A DNA stretch of 18,517 bases. Source: Octadecabacter sp. GTDB taxonomy: Bacteria > Pseudomonadota > Alphaproteobacteria > Rhodobacterales > Rhodobacteraceae. Shown here piece after piece: positions 1 to 6,664 of this stretch. The notes under the pieces are model-generated. The model did not search any database. It worked only from the letters and a program-made list of their open reading frames with translations, and was not told the DNA's origin. Each line of letters begins with the position of its first letter. Positions within the stretch are counted from its first letter, which is position 1. Location of the stretch: assembly GCA_003533975.1 (NCBI GenBank), contig DQCL01000297.1, positions 1 to 18,517 on the forward strand. Reading direction: 5' to 3'. The translations under genes and the position numbers were made by a program.

Positions 1-177
1 ACACGAGAAGACAGATTGGCGATTCAACGTGGCCTCGCTGCGCGGGGCTATGATGTTGGAACAATCGACGGCGTGATTGGACGGCTTACAGAGGCCGCGA
101 TCAGAGACTTCCAGCAACGTCAGGGGCTTGCCGTGACGGGTATTGCTTCGGCTGAAGTGCTCTCGAACCTTCGGTAA
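1..177 (+). CDS. C-terminal peptidoglycan-binding domain (partial; probably lytic murein transglycosylase)
   Basis: Frame 1 is open from the first base to TAA at 175-177 and gives the last 58 residues of a protein. They form a PG_binding_1-type module: a first helix (LAIQRGLAARGYDVG), the loop TIDGVIGRLT, a second helix (EAAIRDFQQRQG) and a short closing segment ending SNLR. In Rhodobacteraceae this module commonly ends periplasmic MltB-type lytic murein transglycosylases that cleave the glycan strand of peptidoglycan. The catalytic part lies outside the window, so the full identity is inferred, and other cell-wall hydrolases with the same tail are possible. The gene converges on the CdsA-like gene with only 9 nt between stop codons and no hairpin in the gap. 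Confidence 0.75.
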   Translation, partial: TREDRLAIQRGLAARGYDVGTIDGVIGRLTEAAIRDFQQRQGLAVTGIASAEVLSNLR

Positions 178-186
178 TCTTGTCCT

Positions 187-1125
187 TTAGGCCCAAATCA
201 GGTGCGTAACGTGGTAGAAGATTGGGGCGGCGAAGATCACGCTATCAAGCTGGTCGGTGAAACCGCCTTGGCCGGGGATCAGGTGTGACCAATCTTTGAT
301 CCCACGGTCGGCTTTGATAGCAGCAAACACCAAATTTCCGAACATGCCCGCTGTTGAGGCAAGTGCGGCCATCGCCATTGCACCGCCGATCCCGAAGGGG
401 GTCATCCATGCGAGTAACCCACCGATCAAGGCTGCAGATGCAACGCCGCAAGCCATGCCTTCCCACGTCTTTGAAGACAGGTTCGGGATGATGCGGGTTT
501 TTCCGATACGACGACCAAAGAAGAAATCCAAAAGATCACCAAATTGAACAACCATGATCAGGAACGCGATGAGAAGCACACCTCGATCCGCAGGATAGCC
601 CGCGACGTCGATCATCAAGAGTGCAGGGACATGGGACATGCAGAAGACGGCGATCATTAGCGCCCATTGGGTTTCTGCGACGCGAATTAAAAAGCGGTCC
701 GGGTTGCCACGCAGGGCGGAAACGACGGGAAGCATTAAAAAGGCATAGACCGGAATGAAAACCGTATAGAGCGCCTGCCAATCGAGTCCAACGAACAGGT
801 ATTGCAACGGAAGCACCACGAAAAACCCAAGCGCAAGGGCCAGATGGTCAGCTTGTCGCTTGTTCGTGAGGGTCAGGAATTCCCGCAATGCGGCGAAAGA
901 TGCAAAGGCAAACAAGACGATAATGCCAACCTTTCCGGCGATCAGCGCCAGCGTGAACAGGATGACCATGCCCCACCAGCTGCGCACCCGCGTCTTGAAG
1001 GTTTCCACGACAGGGTTGCCTTCGCCGCCACGCGCACTGAGGACTTCACCGAAAAGGGTGAGCAAGAGCATGAGGCCGCAAACGCCAAGGAACAGGCTGA
1101 TAATATCTGAATCCGTTGATGTCAT
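187..1125 (-). CDS. CdsA-like phosphatidate cytidylyltransferase (second-copy type)
   Basis: A 312-aa polytopic membrane protein with about eight hydrophobic segments. Its C-terminus (residues 271-294) follows the CDP-diglyceride synthetase signature: KAD...KDWSHLIPG, QGG, then DQLD. The family makes CDP-diacylglycerol from CTP and phosphatidic acid at the inner membrane, the branch point for phospholipid head groups. Three usually conserved signature positions differ: the R of K-R is A272, the H of HGG is Q286, and the R of D-R-x-D is Q292. The ATG overlaps the stop of the upstream acyltransferase by 4 nt (ATGA), so the two are translationally coupled and probably consecutive enzymes (lysophosphatidate to phosphatidate to CDP-DAG). 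The housekeeping cdsA normally lies elsewhere (frr-uppS-dxr region), so this is likely an accessory paralogue. Family sure, activity less so. Confidence 0.85.
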   Translation of the reverse strand: MTSTDSDIISLFLGVCGLMLLLTLFGEVLSARGGEGNPVVETFKTRVRSWWGMVILFTLALIAGKVGIIVLFAFASFAALREFLTLTNKRQADHLALALGFFVVLPLQYLFVGLDWQALYTVFIPVYAFLMLPVVSALRGNPDRFLIRVAETQWALMIAVFCMSHVPALLMIDVAGYPADRGVLLIAFLIMVVQFGDLLDFFFGRRIGKTRIIPNLSSKTWEGMACGVASAALIGGLLAWMTPFGIGGAMAMAALASTAGMFGNLVFAAIKADRGIKDWSHLIPGQGGFTDQLDSVIFAAPIFYHVTHLIWA

Positions 1126-1790
1126 AGCCGATCTTCCTGACGTGGTGCGAGGCTGACAAGCGCATTTGATGCACGTTCCAGAAAGGCGTCTTTGGTTTCG
1201 TCATCGTCAACGTGAATCGGCGTGCCAAAGGTAACGGTGCAGATCAACGGTAACGGGATGACTTCGCCTTTCGGCATGATTTCTGTCACATTGGCGATCC
1301 AAGTGGGCACAAGGTCTACGTCGGGGCGGGCTTTGCCCATATTGAACAAGCCCGATTTAAACGGCAGCAACGGATCCGTTGTCATGTTGCGGTTGCCTTC
1401 AGGAAAAATGATGAGCGATGAACCATCGTCTAACGCGTCCAGAATGTTCTGCATCGGGTCATTGTTTTCATCACGCGCTTCGGGGCGGCGGTCCACCAGA
1501 ACGCAGTTGAAAACTTCAGGTCCGACAAAGGCCCGCAGTTTGTTTTTCAGCCAATAGTCTGCGGCAGCGACAGGGCGCACGTCACGGCGGATGCTGGGTG
1601 GCATACACGACCAGATCATCGGCATATCGGCGTTGCTGACGTGATTGGCAAAGTAGACACGCTGTTTGTTGACGGGCTCAATCCCGCGCCAATCCGCACG
1701 CACAGCTGTGATGAAGCGGGCGAACAACGCAATGGCTTGGCCGACGATCTTGGCGGCAAATCTGCGGGGCAGGGACATGAGCGATTTCAT
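1122..1790 (-). CDS. 1-acyl-sn-glycerol-3-phosphate acyltransferase (PlsC family)
   Basis: A 222-aa protein from the chosen ATG at 1790. It carries the acyltransferase motif I H-x4-D (NHVSNAD, H50 and D55) and motif III FPEGNR (residues 129-134), spaced as in the PlsC/LPLAT family. The expected reaction is acyl transfer to lysophosphatidic acid, giving phosphatidic acid at the inner face of the membrane. The frame is open upstream to 1886, but that extension is proline-rich, runs through a perfect GC hairpin and resembles no PlsC N-terminus. ATG 1790 (MKSLMSLPRR) or ATG 1778 is therefore more likely; neither has a strong ribosome site. It sits 108 nt behind a 44-aa small gene and is coupled to the cdsA-like gene. 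Acyl-donor specificity cannot be read. Confidence 0.85.
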   Translation of the reverse strand: MKSLMSLPRRFAAKIVGQAIALFARFITAVRADWRGIEPVNKQRVYFANHVSNADMPMIWSCMPPSIRRDVRPVAAADYWLKNKLRAFVGPEVFNCVLVDRRPEARDENNDPMQNILDALDDGSSLIIFPEGNRNMTTDPLLPFKSGLFNMGKARPDVDLVPTWIANVTEIMPKGEVIPLPLICTVTFGTPIHVDDDETKDAFLERASNALVSLAPRQEDRL

Positions 1791-1831
1791 TCCGGTGAGT
1801 TTGGCTGAGGAACATAGGATTGAAAAGGGGT

Positions 1832-1870
1832 GCGCCCCGCCACCCTTGGGACAGGGAAGGGGCGGGGCGC
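1832..1870 (-). terminator. GC-rich hairpin after the 44-aa gene (terminator or attenuator)
   Basis: Perfect 10-bp inverted repeat GCGCCCCGCC (1832-1841) and GGCGGGGCGC (1861-1870). It is extended inward by CCTT (1844-1847) pairing with AAGG (1857-1860) around a short loop. Read on the minus strand the stem is followed by ACCCCTTTTC, a modest T-run. It lies 28 nt after the stop of the small gene and 42 nt before the acyltransferase start, so it may end the small-gene transcript while letting a fraction read through into plsC-cdsA. Confidence 0.6.
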
Positions 1871-1887
1871 TTGCCGTGGGCGGCAAG
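1870..1887. repeat. Second small inverted repeat next to the GC hairpin
   Basis: CTTGCCG (1870-1876) and CGGCAAG (1881-1887) form a 7-bp stem with loop TGGG, ending 10 nt after the stop codon of the 44-aa gene. It abuts the larger hairpin at 1832-1870 by one shared base, giving a tandem stem-loop structure typical of an mRNA 3' end or stability element. Confidence 0.5.
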
Positions 1888-1897
1888 GAGGGAGGTC

Positions 1898-2032
1898 TTA
1901 TGCGGCTTTATCGTCTTCACCGCCGATGTAATCCGCCAGTAGGCGCTCATTCCGGGCTTCTTCGACGCGGGTGATGCGGTCTTCGGAGCGTGCATTGACC
2001 CCTGCAATAAGGGTTGAGAGTGTCTTGAACAT
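1898..2032 (-). CDS. 44-aa small protein, TetR-cluster member, function unknown
   Basis: A short gene with ATG at 2032 and TAA at 1898-1900. It is preceded by a strong ribosome site: AAAGGAAG ends 4 nt before the ATG (minus strand, about 2037-2044). The protein begins MFKTLSTLIAGVNARSEDR, continues with a charged, probably helical middle (TRVEEARNERLLADYIGG) and ends in an acidic tail EDDKAA. There is no signal peptide and no clear transmembrane segment. The N-terminus recalls small conserved Rhodobacteraceae proteins beginning MF-TL-TLI-G-NARAE (recollection, not a search). Support comes from the ribosome site, a plausible promoter, two putative TetR operators directly upstream and a hairpin directly downstream. 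It may be the first gene of the acyltransferase/cytidylyltransferase unit. No function is assigned. Confidence 0.7.
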   Translation of the reverse strand: MFKTLSTLIAGVNARSEDRITRVEEARNERLLADYIGGEDDKAA

Positions 2033-2070
2033 ATCGCTTCCTTTCATGTGTCGCGGCGCACAGTGTATCG

Positions 2071-2083
2071 TGAACGTCGTTCA
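2071..2083. promoter_or_regulatory. Putative TetR operator O1 (TGAACGTCGTTCA)
   Basis: Perfect dyad TGAAC-GTC-GTTCA. It lies just downstream of the predicted -10 of the 44-aa gene, where a bound repressor would block initiation. The same pattern recurs at 2128-2140 and at 2755-2767 and was not seen elsewhere in the window by eye. Confidence 0.6.
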
Positions 2084-2090
2084 TGAGTTA

Positions 2091-2119
2091 GATGTAGCGG
2101 TGCTGTTCGGCCCAATCAA
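2091..2119 (-). promoter_or_regulatory. Predicted sigma-70 promoter of the 44-aa gene / plsC-cdsA unit
   Basis: On the minus strand, -35 TTGATT (2119-2114) and -10 TACATC (2096-2091) are separated by exactly 17 nt. The -10 matches poorly (3 of 6), so the call rests partly on its neighbours: one dyad lies immediately downstream of the -10 and another immediately upstream of the -35. The leader to the ATG at 2032 would be about 50 nt. Confidence 0.4.
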
Positions 2120-2127
2120 GGAAAACG

Positions 2128-2140
2128 TGAACGCTGTTCG
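2128..2140. promoter_or_regulatory. Putative TetR operator O2 (TGAACGCTGTTCG)
   Basis: Dyad TGAAC-GCT-GTTCG with one mismatch at the outer base. It lies between the TetR stop codon (2147) and the predicted -35 of the 44-aa gene. Its centre is 57 bp from that of O1, which would put the two sites on roughly opposite edges of the promoter. Confidence 0.5.
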
Positions 2141-2146
2141 GGAAAT

Positions 2147-2743
2147 TTAAGACGATGAGTATAAGTGGTTGAGAATCAACGAAATCATTTCGTCCAATTG
2201 CGCTGCTGGAACACCTGATGATGCTTCATCCAGCCCCAAAAGTACTATTCCATGCACGCTTGAGAACAATGCTTTGGTCAAAAGCGCGCGATTCTCTGGC
2301 GTGTGTTCGGGAAAAATGACGGACAGCGGCGCGTCGATATAGGCAAACAGCTGCCCCATTTCTTGGAGGTACCAGTCGGGCGCGGCTTCTCCGGCAGGGC
2401 GTTCAATATCAAATAGGGCGCGCCAAGCATTGAAATTTTGCGCTGCAAAATGGTGATAAGCGTGCGACATCACGATGAGCTGTTGGGTCGCATCTTGTGG
2501 TGCGTCTGCAAGGGATTCAGCGACGGTAGCGCCTAAGCGTTTGAACGTGCGGGCGTTTACGGCCAGAACGAGGTCGTTCAAGTCGCCAAATACATTATAA
2601 ATTGCGCCAAGTGCACAGCCTGCGTCTTTCGCCAAATCGCGCGCACGAAGATTCTTGAGCCCGTCGGAGGTTATCCGGCGTTCTGCGTGTTCGATTAAGG
2701 TGTCGCGCAACGCAGCGCGGCGCAATTCAACTTTTCCAGCCAT
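2147..2743 (-). CDS. TetR/AcrR-family transcriptional regulator
   Basis: A 198-aa protein with an N-terminal TetR helix-turn-helix (about residues 15-62; recognition region RARDLAKDAGCALGAIYNVFGD). The C-terminal ligand-binding domain starts near residue 75 and resembles the WHG-type (TetR_C_33) domain, with Y-x-FA--N-NAW-ALF and a late LFSSVHGIVLLGL helix. Such proteins are dimeric repressors released by a small, often hydrophobic, ligand. Its ATG at 2743 is preceded by GAGGG. A dyad TGAACTTTGTTCA lies 12 nt upstream, and two matching dyads flank the promoter of the next genes. It is therefore inferred to repress itself and the small-protein/acyltransferase/cytidylyltransferase unit. The effector is unknown; an acyl-CoA or membrane-derived molecule would fit the target genes but is conjecture. 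Confidence 0.88.
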   Translation of the reverse strand: MAGKVELRRAALRDTLIEHAERRITSDGLKNLRARDLAKDAGCALGAIYNVFGDLNDLVLAVNARTFKRLGATVAESLADAPQDATQQLIVMSHAYHHFAAQNFNAWRALFDIERPAGEAAPDWYLQEMGQLFAYIDAPLSVIFPEHTPENRALLTKALFSSVHGIVLLGLDEASSGVPAAQLDEMISLILNHLYSSS

Positions 2744-2754
2744 GGTCTGCCCTC

Positions 2755-2767
2755 TGAACTTTGTTCA
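2755..2767. promoter_or_regulatory. Putative TetR autoregulatory operator O3 (TGAACTTTGTTCA)
   Basis: Perfect dyad TGAAC-TTT-GTTCA, 12 bp upstream of the regulator's ATG, in the spot expected for autorepression. A TTGCAA at 2790-2795 could be the -35, but no good -10 follows it. Confidence 0.6.
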
Positions 2768-2839
2768 AGACTACGGACCGCACGCGGGTTTGCAAAGGGT
2801 GTGCAGCCCGTTTTTTCCAAGACGCAGGCAGTCGGTTGA

Positions 2840-4075
2840 CTAGATCTGCTCCTTCACAGGCGCTCCGCCTGCAAACAGGTTGGGGGCATGGTAACCGATG
2901 GGGTCTTCCTGCATTTGCAGATGAAGGCCCTCATCGGTTAGCGGGTGTGCCCGCGCGAGGTCTTCATCGACGTCAATGCCAAGCCCGGGGGCAGTTGGCA
3001 CATTCACATAGCCGTTTTCGACGGTGATCGAGGATTTGATCAGCGCGTCGTGGAACGGTGTTTCGATGGTTTCGCACATCAGGATGTTGGGCAAAGTGGC
3101 CGCGAGTTGCAGGTTGGCGGCCCATTCGATCGGCCCCGCATAAAGGTGCGGCGCGACTTGCGCGTTATAGACCTCGGCCAGTGTCGCGATCTTTTTGGTT
3201 TCCCAGATGCCACCAGAACGGCCCAAAGCAGGTTGCAGGATATTGGCTGCACCGGAGCGTAGGATGGTGGCAAACTCGGCTTTGGTCGTCAGGCGCTCGC
3301 CGGTTGCGATCGGAATTTTCACCGCTGAAGCGACTTTGGCCATTTCACCAACTGCGTCTGGCGGAATGGGTTCTTCATACCAAAGAGGGCTGAATTTTTC
3401 GATGGCCTGACCCATGCGAATTGCTCCGCCAGTGGAAAACTGACCGTGGGTTCCGAATAGTAGGTCTGCCTTTGGCCCAACGGCGTCGCGGATTTTTTGA
3501 CAGAAACTGACCGAGGTTTCGATGTCATGCATCGAAGGCATATGTCCGGCGCGGATGGTATAGGGGCCGGCGGGGTCAAACTTTACTGCGGTGTAGCCTT
3601 GTTCGACCAAGCTAACTGCGACCTCAGCGGCCATGTCAGCGGATGCCCAGAAGTCTGGCAGCGGGTGATGGGATTGCGGGTAAAGGTAAGTGTACGCGCG
3701 AATTTTGTCGTTCAGAAGCCCACCGATAAGGGCGTGAACGGGGCGGTCGCGGTCTTTGCCCAAGATGTCCCAGCACGCGATTTCCAAGCCGGACCATGCA
3801 CCCATAACCGTGAGATCGGGGCGTTGGGTAAAGCCGCTGGAGTAAACACGCCGGAACATAAGTTCGATGTTTTCGGGATTTTCGTCCTGCATGTGACGTT
3901 CGAACACGTCATTGATGACGTGCGTCATCGCATCAGGCCCGATGGATGATGCGTAACACTCGCCCCATCCGACGACGCCCGTATCGGTCGTGACTTTGAC
4001 CAAGATCCAATAGCGCCCTCCCCAACCAGGGGCGGGAGGGGCCGTGATGATAATGTCGAGGTCTTGGAGTTTCAC
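2840..4075 (-). CDS. Mandelate racemase/muconate lactonizing enzyme family protein (sugar-acid dehydratase-like)
   Basis: A 411-aa enolase-superfamily member. The N-terminal capping domain (about 1-120) has the usual VKVTTDTGVVGWGE strand. The barrel follows, with K165 in VKFDP at the end of the second strand, E235 in YEEP, E260 in ATGER, H310 in VAPH and E335 in CETIE. The layout is closest to the galactonate/gluconate-dehydratase-like branch, which abstracts an alpha proton from a sugar acid using Mg2+. Two positions are atypical: the third-strand ligand motif reads FGTHGQ (no Asp or Glu), and the Asp that normally pairs with the catalytic His is A283 in QPALGRSGG. The start is GTG, directly after a TAA (TAAGTG). 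Substrate cannot be assigned. The neighbouring alcohol dehydrogenase and MFS transporter would fit carbohydrate or organic-acid use, but this is only context. Confidence 0.85.
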   Translation of the reverse strand: MKLQDLDIIITAPPAPGWGGRYWILVKVTTDTGVVGWGECYASSIGPDAMTHVINDVFERHMQDENPENIELMFRRVYSSGFTQRPDLTVMGAWSGLEIACWDILGKDRDRPVHALIGGLLNDKIRAYTYLYPQSHHPLPDFWASADMAAEVAVSLVEQGYTAVKFDPAGPYTIRAGHMPSMHDIETSVSFCQKIRDAVGPKADLLFGTHGQFSTGGAIRMGQAIEKFSPLWYEEPIPPDAVGEMAKVASAVKIPIATGERLTTKAEFATILRSGAANILQPALGRSGGIWETKKIATLAEVYNAQVAPHLYAGPIEWAANLQLAATLPNILMCETIETPFHDALIKSSITVENGYVNVPTAPGLGIDVDEDLARAHPLTDEGLHLQMQEDPIGYHAPNLFAGGAPVKEQI

Positions 4076-4180
4076 TTACAATCCCATCGCCGTTGCAAAT
4101 GCCATTAACGCTTGATCAATGTACTGGATAGTCTCGAAAGACCCGAAAAAATGCAAGTCTGGCGCTTCAAAGTCGGCCAT
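4076..4180 (-). CDS. Possible 34-aa ORF coupled to the enolase-superfamily gene
   Basis: ATG at 4180 opens a frame that ends TAA at 4076-4078, exactly abutting the GTG start of the next gene. The product begins MADFEAPDLHFFGS and ends FATAMGL. The frame stays open to a GTG at 4213. There is no clear ribosome site before either start. It could be a leader peptide that couples translation to the downstream gene, a remnant of a longer gene, or chance. I do not recognise the sequence. The rest of the 4076-4274 gap shows no other clear signal. Confidence 0.25.
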   Translation of the reverse strand: MADFEAPDLHFFGSFETIQYIDQALMAFATAMGL

Positions 4181-4274
4181 GAAAACCTGAAGTTGAAGGC
4201 TGCTTTGCCGCACTGAACAGGTTTGTTGAAAAACGGATCATTTTTAGGCTTTCATTTTGGTGATTTCTGCGGGT

Positions 4275-5357
4275 CTAAAAGACGATGACATTGCGCTTGG
4301 CTGCACCGGTTTTGGTGTCGGCGATGGCGTCGTTGATCTGCTCAAGCGTCCATGTGCCGGAGATAAGCTCGTCCAGTTTCAGGCGGCCCTGTTTGTAAAG
4401 GTCGACCATCCAAGGGATGTCGCGTTTGATAACGACGTCGCCCATTTTGGAGCCTATCATGCCTTGGCCAGCAGCTGCGAAATTTGCGGCTTCGTAGCTG
4501 GAGAATGCGCCAGATGCGGGCATGCCGACCATGACGATATTACCCCCCTTGGCGAGATAGCGCGGCGCTTGGTCATAAACGGGGGCAACGCCAACCGTCA
4601 CAAGAACAGCGTCCGCGCCGCGGCCCATCAGCTTTTTGGCTTCACGCCAAGGTGTTTCCGTTGAAGCAAGCACTGCGTCGGTGGCCCCAAATTCTTTAGC
4701 AACCTCTAGCTTGGAAGGCTCCATATCCACGGCGACAATGCGGCGTGCGCCTGCGATGGCCGCGCCTTGGATCGCGTTGAGGCCGACGCCGCCTGCGCCG
4801 ATCACAACAACGTCTTGGCCGGGGCGGACCTTGGCGGCGTTCACGACAGCACCGATGCCGGTGATGACACCACAGGCGAGCAGAGACGCGGCTTTCATGC
4901 TGATCCCGTCGGGAAGTGTCACGACTTGGCTAGAATCCACGACAACTTTTTCGGCGAAGCCGCCGCAGGCCATCGCTTGGTGCAATGTGCCACCATCAGC
5001 AGTTTTGATCGGGCCATGATCACCGTCATAACCTTCCTCACAGTTTGTCGGGCGTGCAGACGCGCAGCTGGGGCAGGTGCCACAAGACCGGATCAAGGTG
5101 ACGACCACGTTATCACCCAGTTTGACGTCTTTGGTGTTCGGCCCGACTGCCGTAACGGTTCCGGCAGCTTCGTGGCCATATACGGCAGGAAGCGACCCAC
5201 CCCAGTGACCCTCAGCATAGCTGATGTCCGAATGACAGATCGCGCAGGCAGCCAAGGTTACCTCTACTTCGCTGTCATTTGGAGAGCGGATTTCGATATC
5301 TTGAATGACGAAGGGCTGGCCGAATTCGTGGCAGACAGCGGCTTTTATGCGGGACAT
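4275..5357 (-). CDS. Zinc-dependent alcohol dehydrogenase (class III-like MDR family)
   Basis: A 360-aa medium-chain dehydrogenase. Catalytic zinc ligands are C41 (AICHSD), H62 (GHE) and C162 (ACGVITG). The structural zinc lobe is C92-x2-C95-x2-C98-x7-C106. The Rossmann motif GAGGVG spans 187-192 and the acidic D211 (VAVDME) points to NAD rather than NADP. The length and the LLACGVITG-GAVVN stretch match the class III/formaldehyde-dehydrogenase-like group, which oxidises alcohols or S-hydroxymethyl thiols in the cytoplasm. Substrate is not determinable. The ATG at 5357 has a good GAGGTGATCC ribosome site. It lies 83 nt after the MFS gene, beyond that gene's terminator, so it likely has its own promoter, though none stands out. 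Confidence 0.9.
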   Translation of the reverse strand: MSRIKAAVCHEFGQPFVIQDIEIRSPNDSEVEVTLAACAICHSDISYAEGHWGGSLPAVYGHEAAGTVTAVGPNTKDVKLGDNVVVTLIRSCGTCPSCASARPTNCEEGYDGDHGPIKTADGGTLHQAMACGGFAEKVVVDSSQVVTLPDGISMKAASLLACGVITGIGAVVNAAKVRPGQDVVVIGAGGVGLNAIQGAAIAGARRIVAVDMEPSKLEVAKEFGATDAVLASTETPWREAKKLMGRGADAVLVTVGVAPVYDQAPRYLAKGGNIVMVGMPASGAFSSYEAANFAAAGQGMIGSKMGDVVIKRDIPWMVDLYKQGRLKLDELISGTWTLEQINDAIADTKTGAAKRNVIVF

Positions 5358-5421
5358 GGATCACCTCAGGCTAAGGGCTTTGGAGAAGCGTGGCGGTAGC
5401 GAGCGCCCTGTGCAAGCGGGA

Positions 5422-5442
5422 AAACGACGCGTGGCGTCGTTT
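5422..5442 (-). terminator. Rho-independent terminator overlapping the MFS stop codon
   Basis: Perfect 9-bp stem AAACGACGC/GCGTCGTTT with a 3-nt loop. On the minus strand the first stem arm starts inside the TAA stop of the MFS gene, and the second arm ends in TTTT. It separates the transporter transcript from the alcohol dehydrogenase gene. Confidence 0.75.
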
Positions 5443-6655
5443 AGGCTGCGGTCTGGCGCGTAGGTCCGAGGAAAACCAACAAGCACAAAATCATGATCAA
5501 CGCAGAGAGAATAAACGCTGCACCCGGGAAGTATGGGCCGGACTCAGTGGTGAAAGCCCAAAACAACTGGGTCATTACCAGCGGTGAAAAGATCATGGCC
5601 ATTGATTTTGCGGATGAAACGACGCCTTGAAGCTCGCCTTGGCGGTCATCGCCGACTCTCTGGGACATTAAGCCTTGCAGCGTTGGGGTGACAACGGCGC
5701 CAAATGATGTGAGCGGAATGAAGGCAAGGGCGAGCCAACCGTTCGAAATAAGTGTGAGCACCACAAACGCAGCGAGGTTAAACCAGATACCGTAGACAAT
5801 TGTTCTGCGTTCCCCCAAGTGGCGCAGGGCTATCCGGATTAGTCCGCCTTGCACGATGGCCATGCCGATTCCGAACAGCGCCAGCGATACTCCGACCATT
5901 CCAGGGGACCAGCCGTAGGCCTCTTTGGTGAAATAAGCCCATGTCGCGGGGTACACGATGAAGGCGAATTCATAGAGGAATACAAGGAAGATTAGGCGAC
6001 GCACGCCGTCGAGTTCGCCGAGGGATTTGAAGGCCGCGAGCGGATTAGCACGGCGCAATACAAAAGGGCGGCGGATACGGTCGGTGACGGTTTCGGGCAG
6101 GACGAAGTACCCGAAAATCAGGTTGAGCCCGCCCAGAAGTGCCGCTGCATAGATTGGCGCACGGGGACCGAATTCACCCAGAAGGCCACCGATAACGGGT
6201 CCGAGTACAAAGCCGAGCCCATACGCCGCGCCGACCAGCCCGAAGTTTGCGAATTTTTCTTCAGGTTTGGAGATGTCTGCGATGAAAGCCGTCGCTGTAG
6301 ATTGAGTAGCGGCTGTGATGCCGCCGATTACGCGGGTTATAAATAGAAGCCAGATTGTTCCAGCAACAGCCATGACGATGTAGTCGATCGTCATGGCCAG
6401 CAGCGAAATCAGCAAGACCGGGCGGCGGCCGTAACGATCCGATAATGAGCCGAGGATCGGGCCGAAGATAAACTGCATCACCGCGAACGTCGTCGCGAGA
6501 ATACCACCCCAAAAGGCTGCGTCCCCGATGGTGCCGCCGTTCACTTCACTGATCAGATCAGGCATGACAGGCAGGATCAGTCCGATGCCCATAGCATCAA
6601 GGGACAGCGTGATGAGGATAAACATGAAGGCGCGTTTGCGCTGTGAAGTGTTCAT
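5441..6655 (-). CDS. MFS transporter, DHA1/TetA-like
   Basis: A 404-aa, 12-helix major facilitator from the ATG at 6655 (a GTG three codons upstream at 6664 is equally open; neither has a clear ribosome site). Helix 1 reads LDAMGIGLILPVMP with an intramembrane Asp (D20), as in TetA-type drug/H+ antiporters. Motif A is GSLSDRYGRRP (69-79), R108 lies in helix 4 (RVIGGITAA), and antiporter motif C is GLGFVLGPVIGG (146-157). These point to proton-coupled export of a small molecule from the cytoplasm. The TetA resemblance is a family statement: chromosomal members often do not confer tetracycline resistance, and no adjacent dedicated regulator is seen. It is followed by a terminator. Confidence 0.88.
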   Translation of the reverse strand: MNTSQRKRAFMFILITLSLDAMGIGLILPVMPDLISEVNGGTIGDAAFWGGILATTFAVMQFIFGPILGSLSDRYGRRPVLLISLLAMTIDYIVMAVAGTIWLLFITRVIGGITAATQSTATAFIADISKPEEKFANFGLVGAAYGLGFVLGPVIGGLLGEFGPRAPIYAAALLGGLNLIFGYFVLPETVTDRIRRPFVLRRANPLAAFKSLGELDGVRRLIFLVFLYEFAFIVYPATWAYFTKEAYGWSPGMVGVSLALFGIGMAIVQGGLIRIALRHLGERRTIVYGIWFNLAAFVVLTLISNGWLALAFIPLTSFGAVVTPTLQGLMSQRVGDDRQGELQGVVSSAKSMAMIFSPLVMTQLFWAFTTESGPYFPGAAFILSALIMILCLLVFLGPTRQTAA

Positions 6656-6664
6656 ACGAACCAC

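Noticed and set aside
1791..1886. N-terminal extension of the PlsC-like protein to ATG 1886
   Set aside because: It translates a GC-rich hairpin into a proline-rich segment unlike the family, overlaps likely control structure and has no better ribosome site.
4218..4256. AAAAA...TTTTT pairing in the gap after the alcohol dehydrogenase
   Set aside because: Only a weak A-T stem with no GC pairs; not a credible terminator.
4767..5399. 210-aa open frame on + opposite the alcohol dehydrogenase
   Set aside because: It is the complement of a gene with complete zinc and NAD motifs; the product has no recognisable family and no ribosome site.
5441..6655. Calling the MFS gene a tetracycline-resistance determinant
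   Set aside because: Motifs only place it in the TetA-like DHA1 group; no partner TetR-tetO arrangement is adjacent and substrate cannot be read from sequence.
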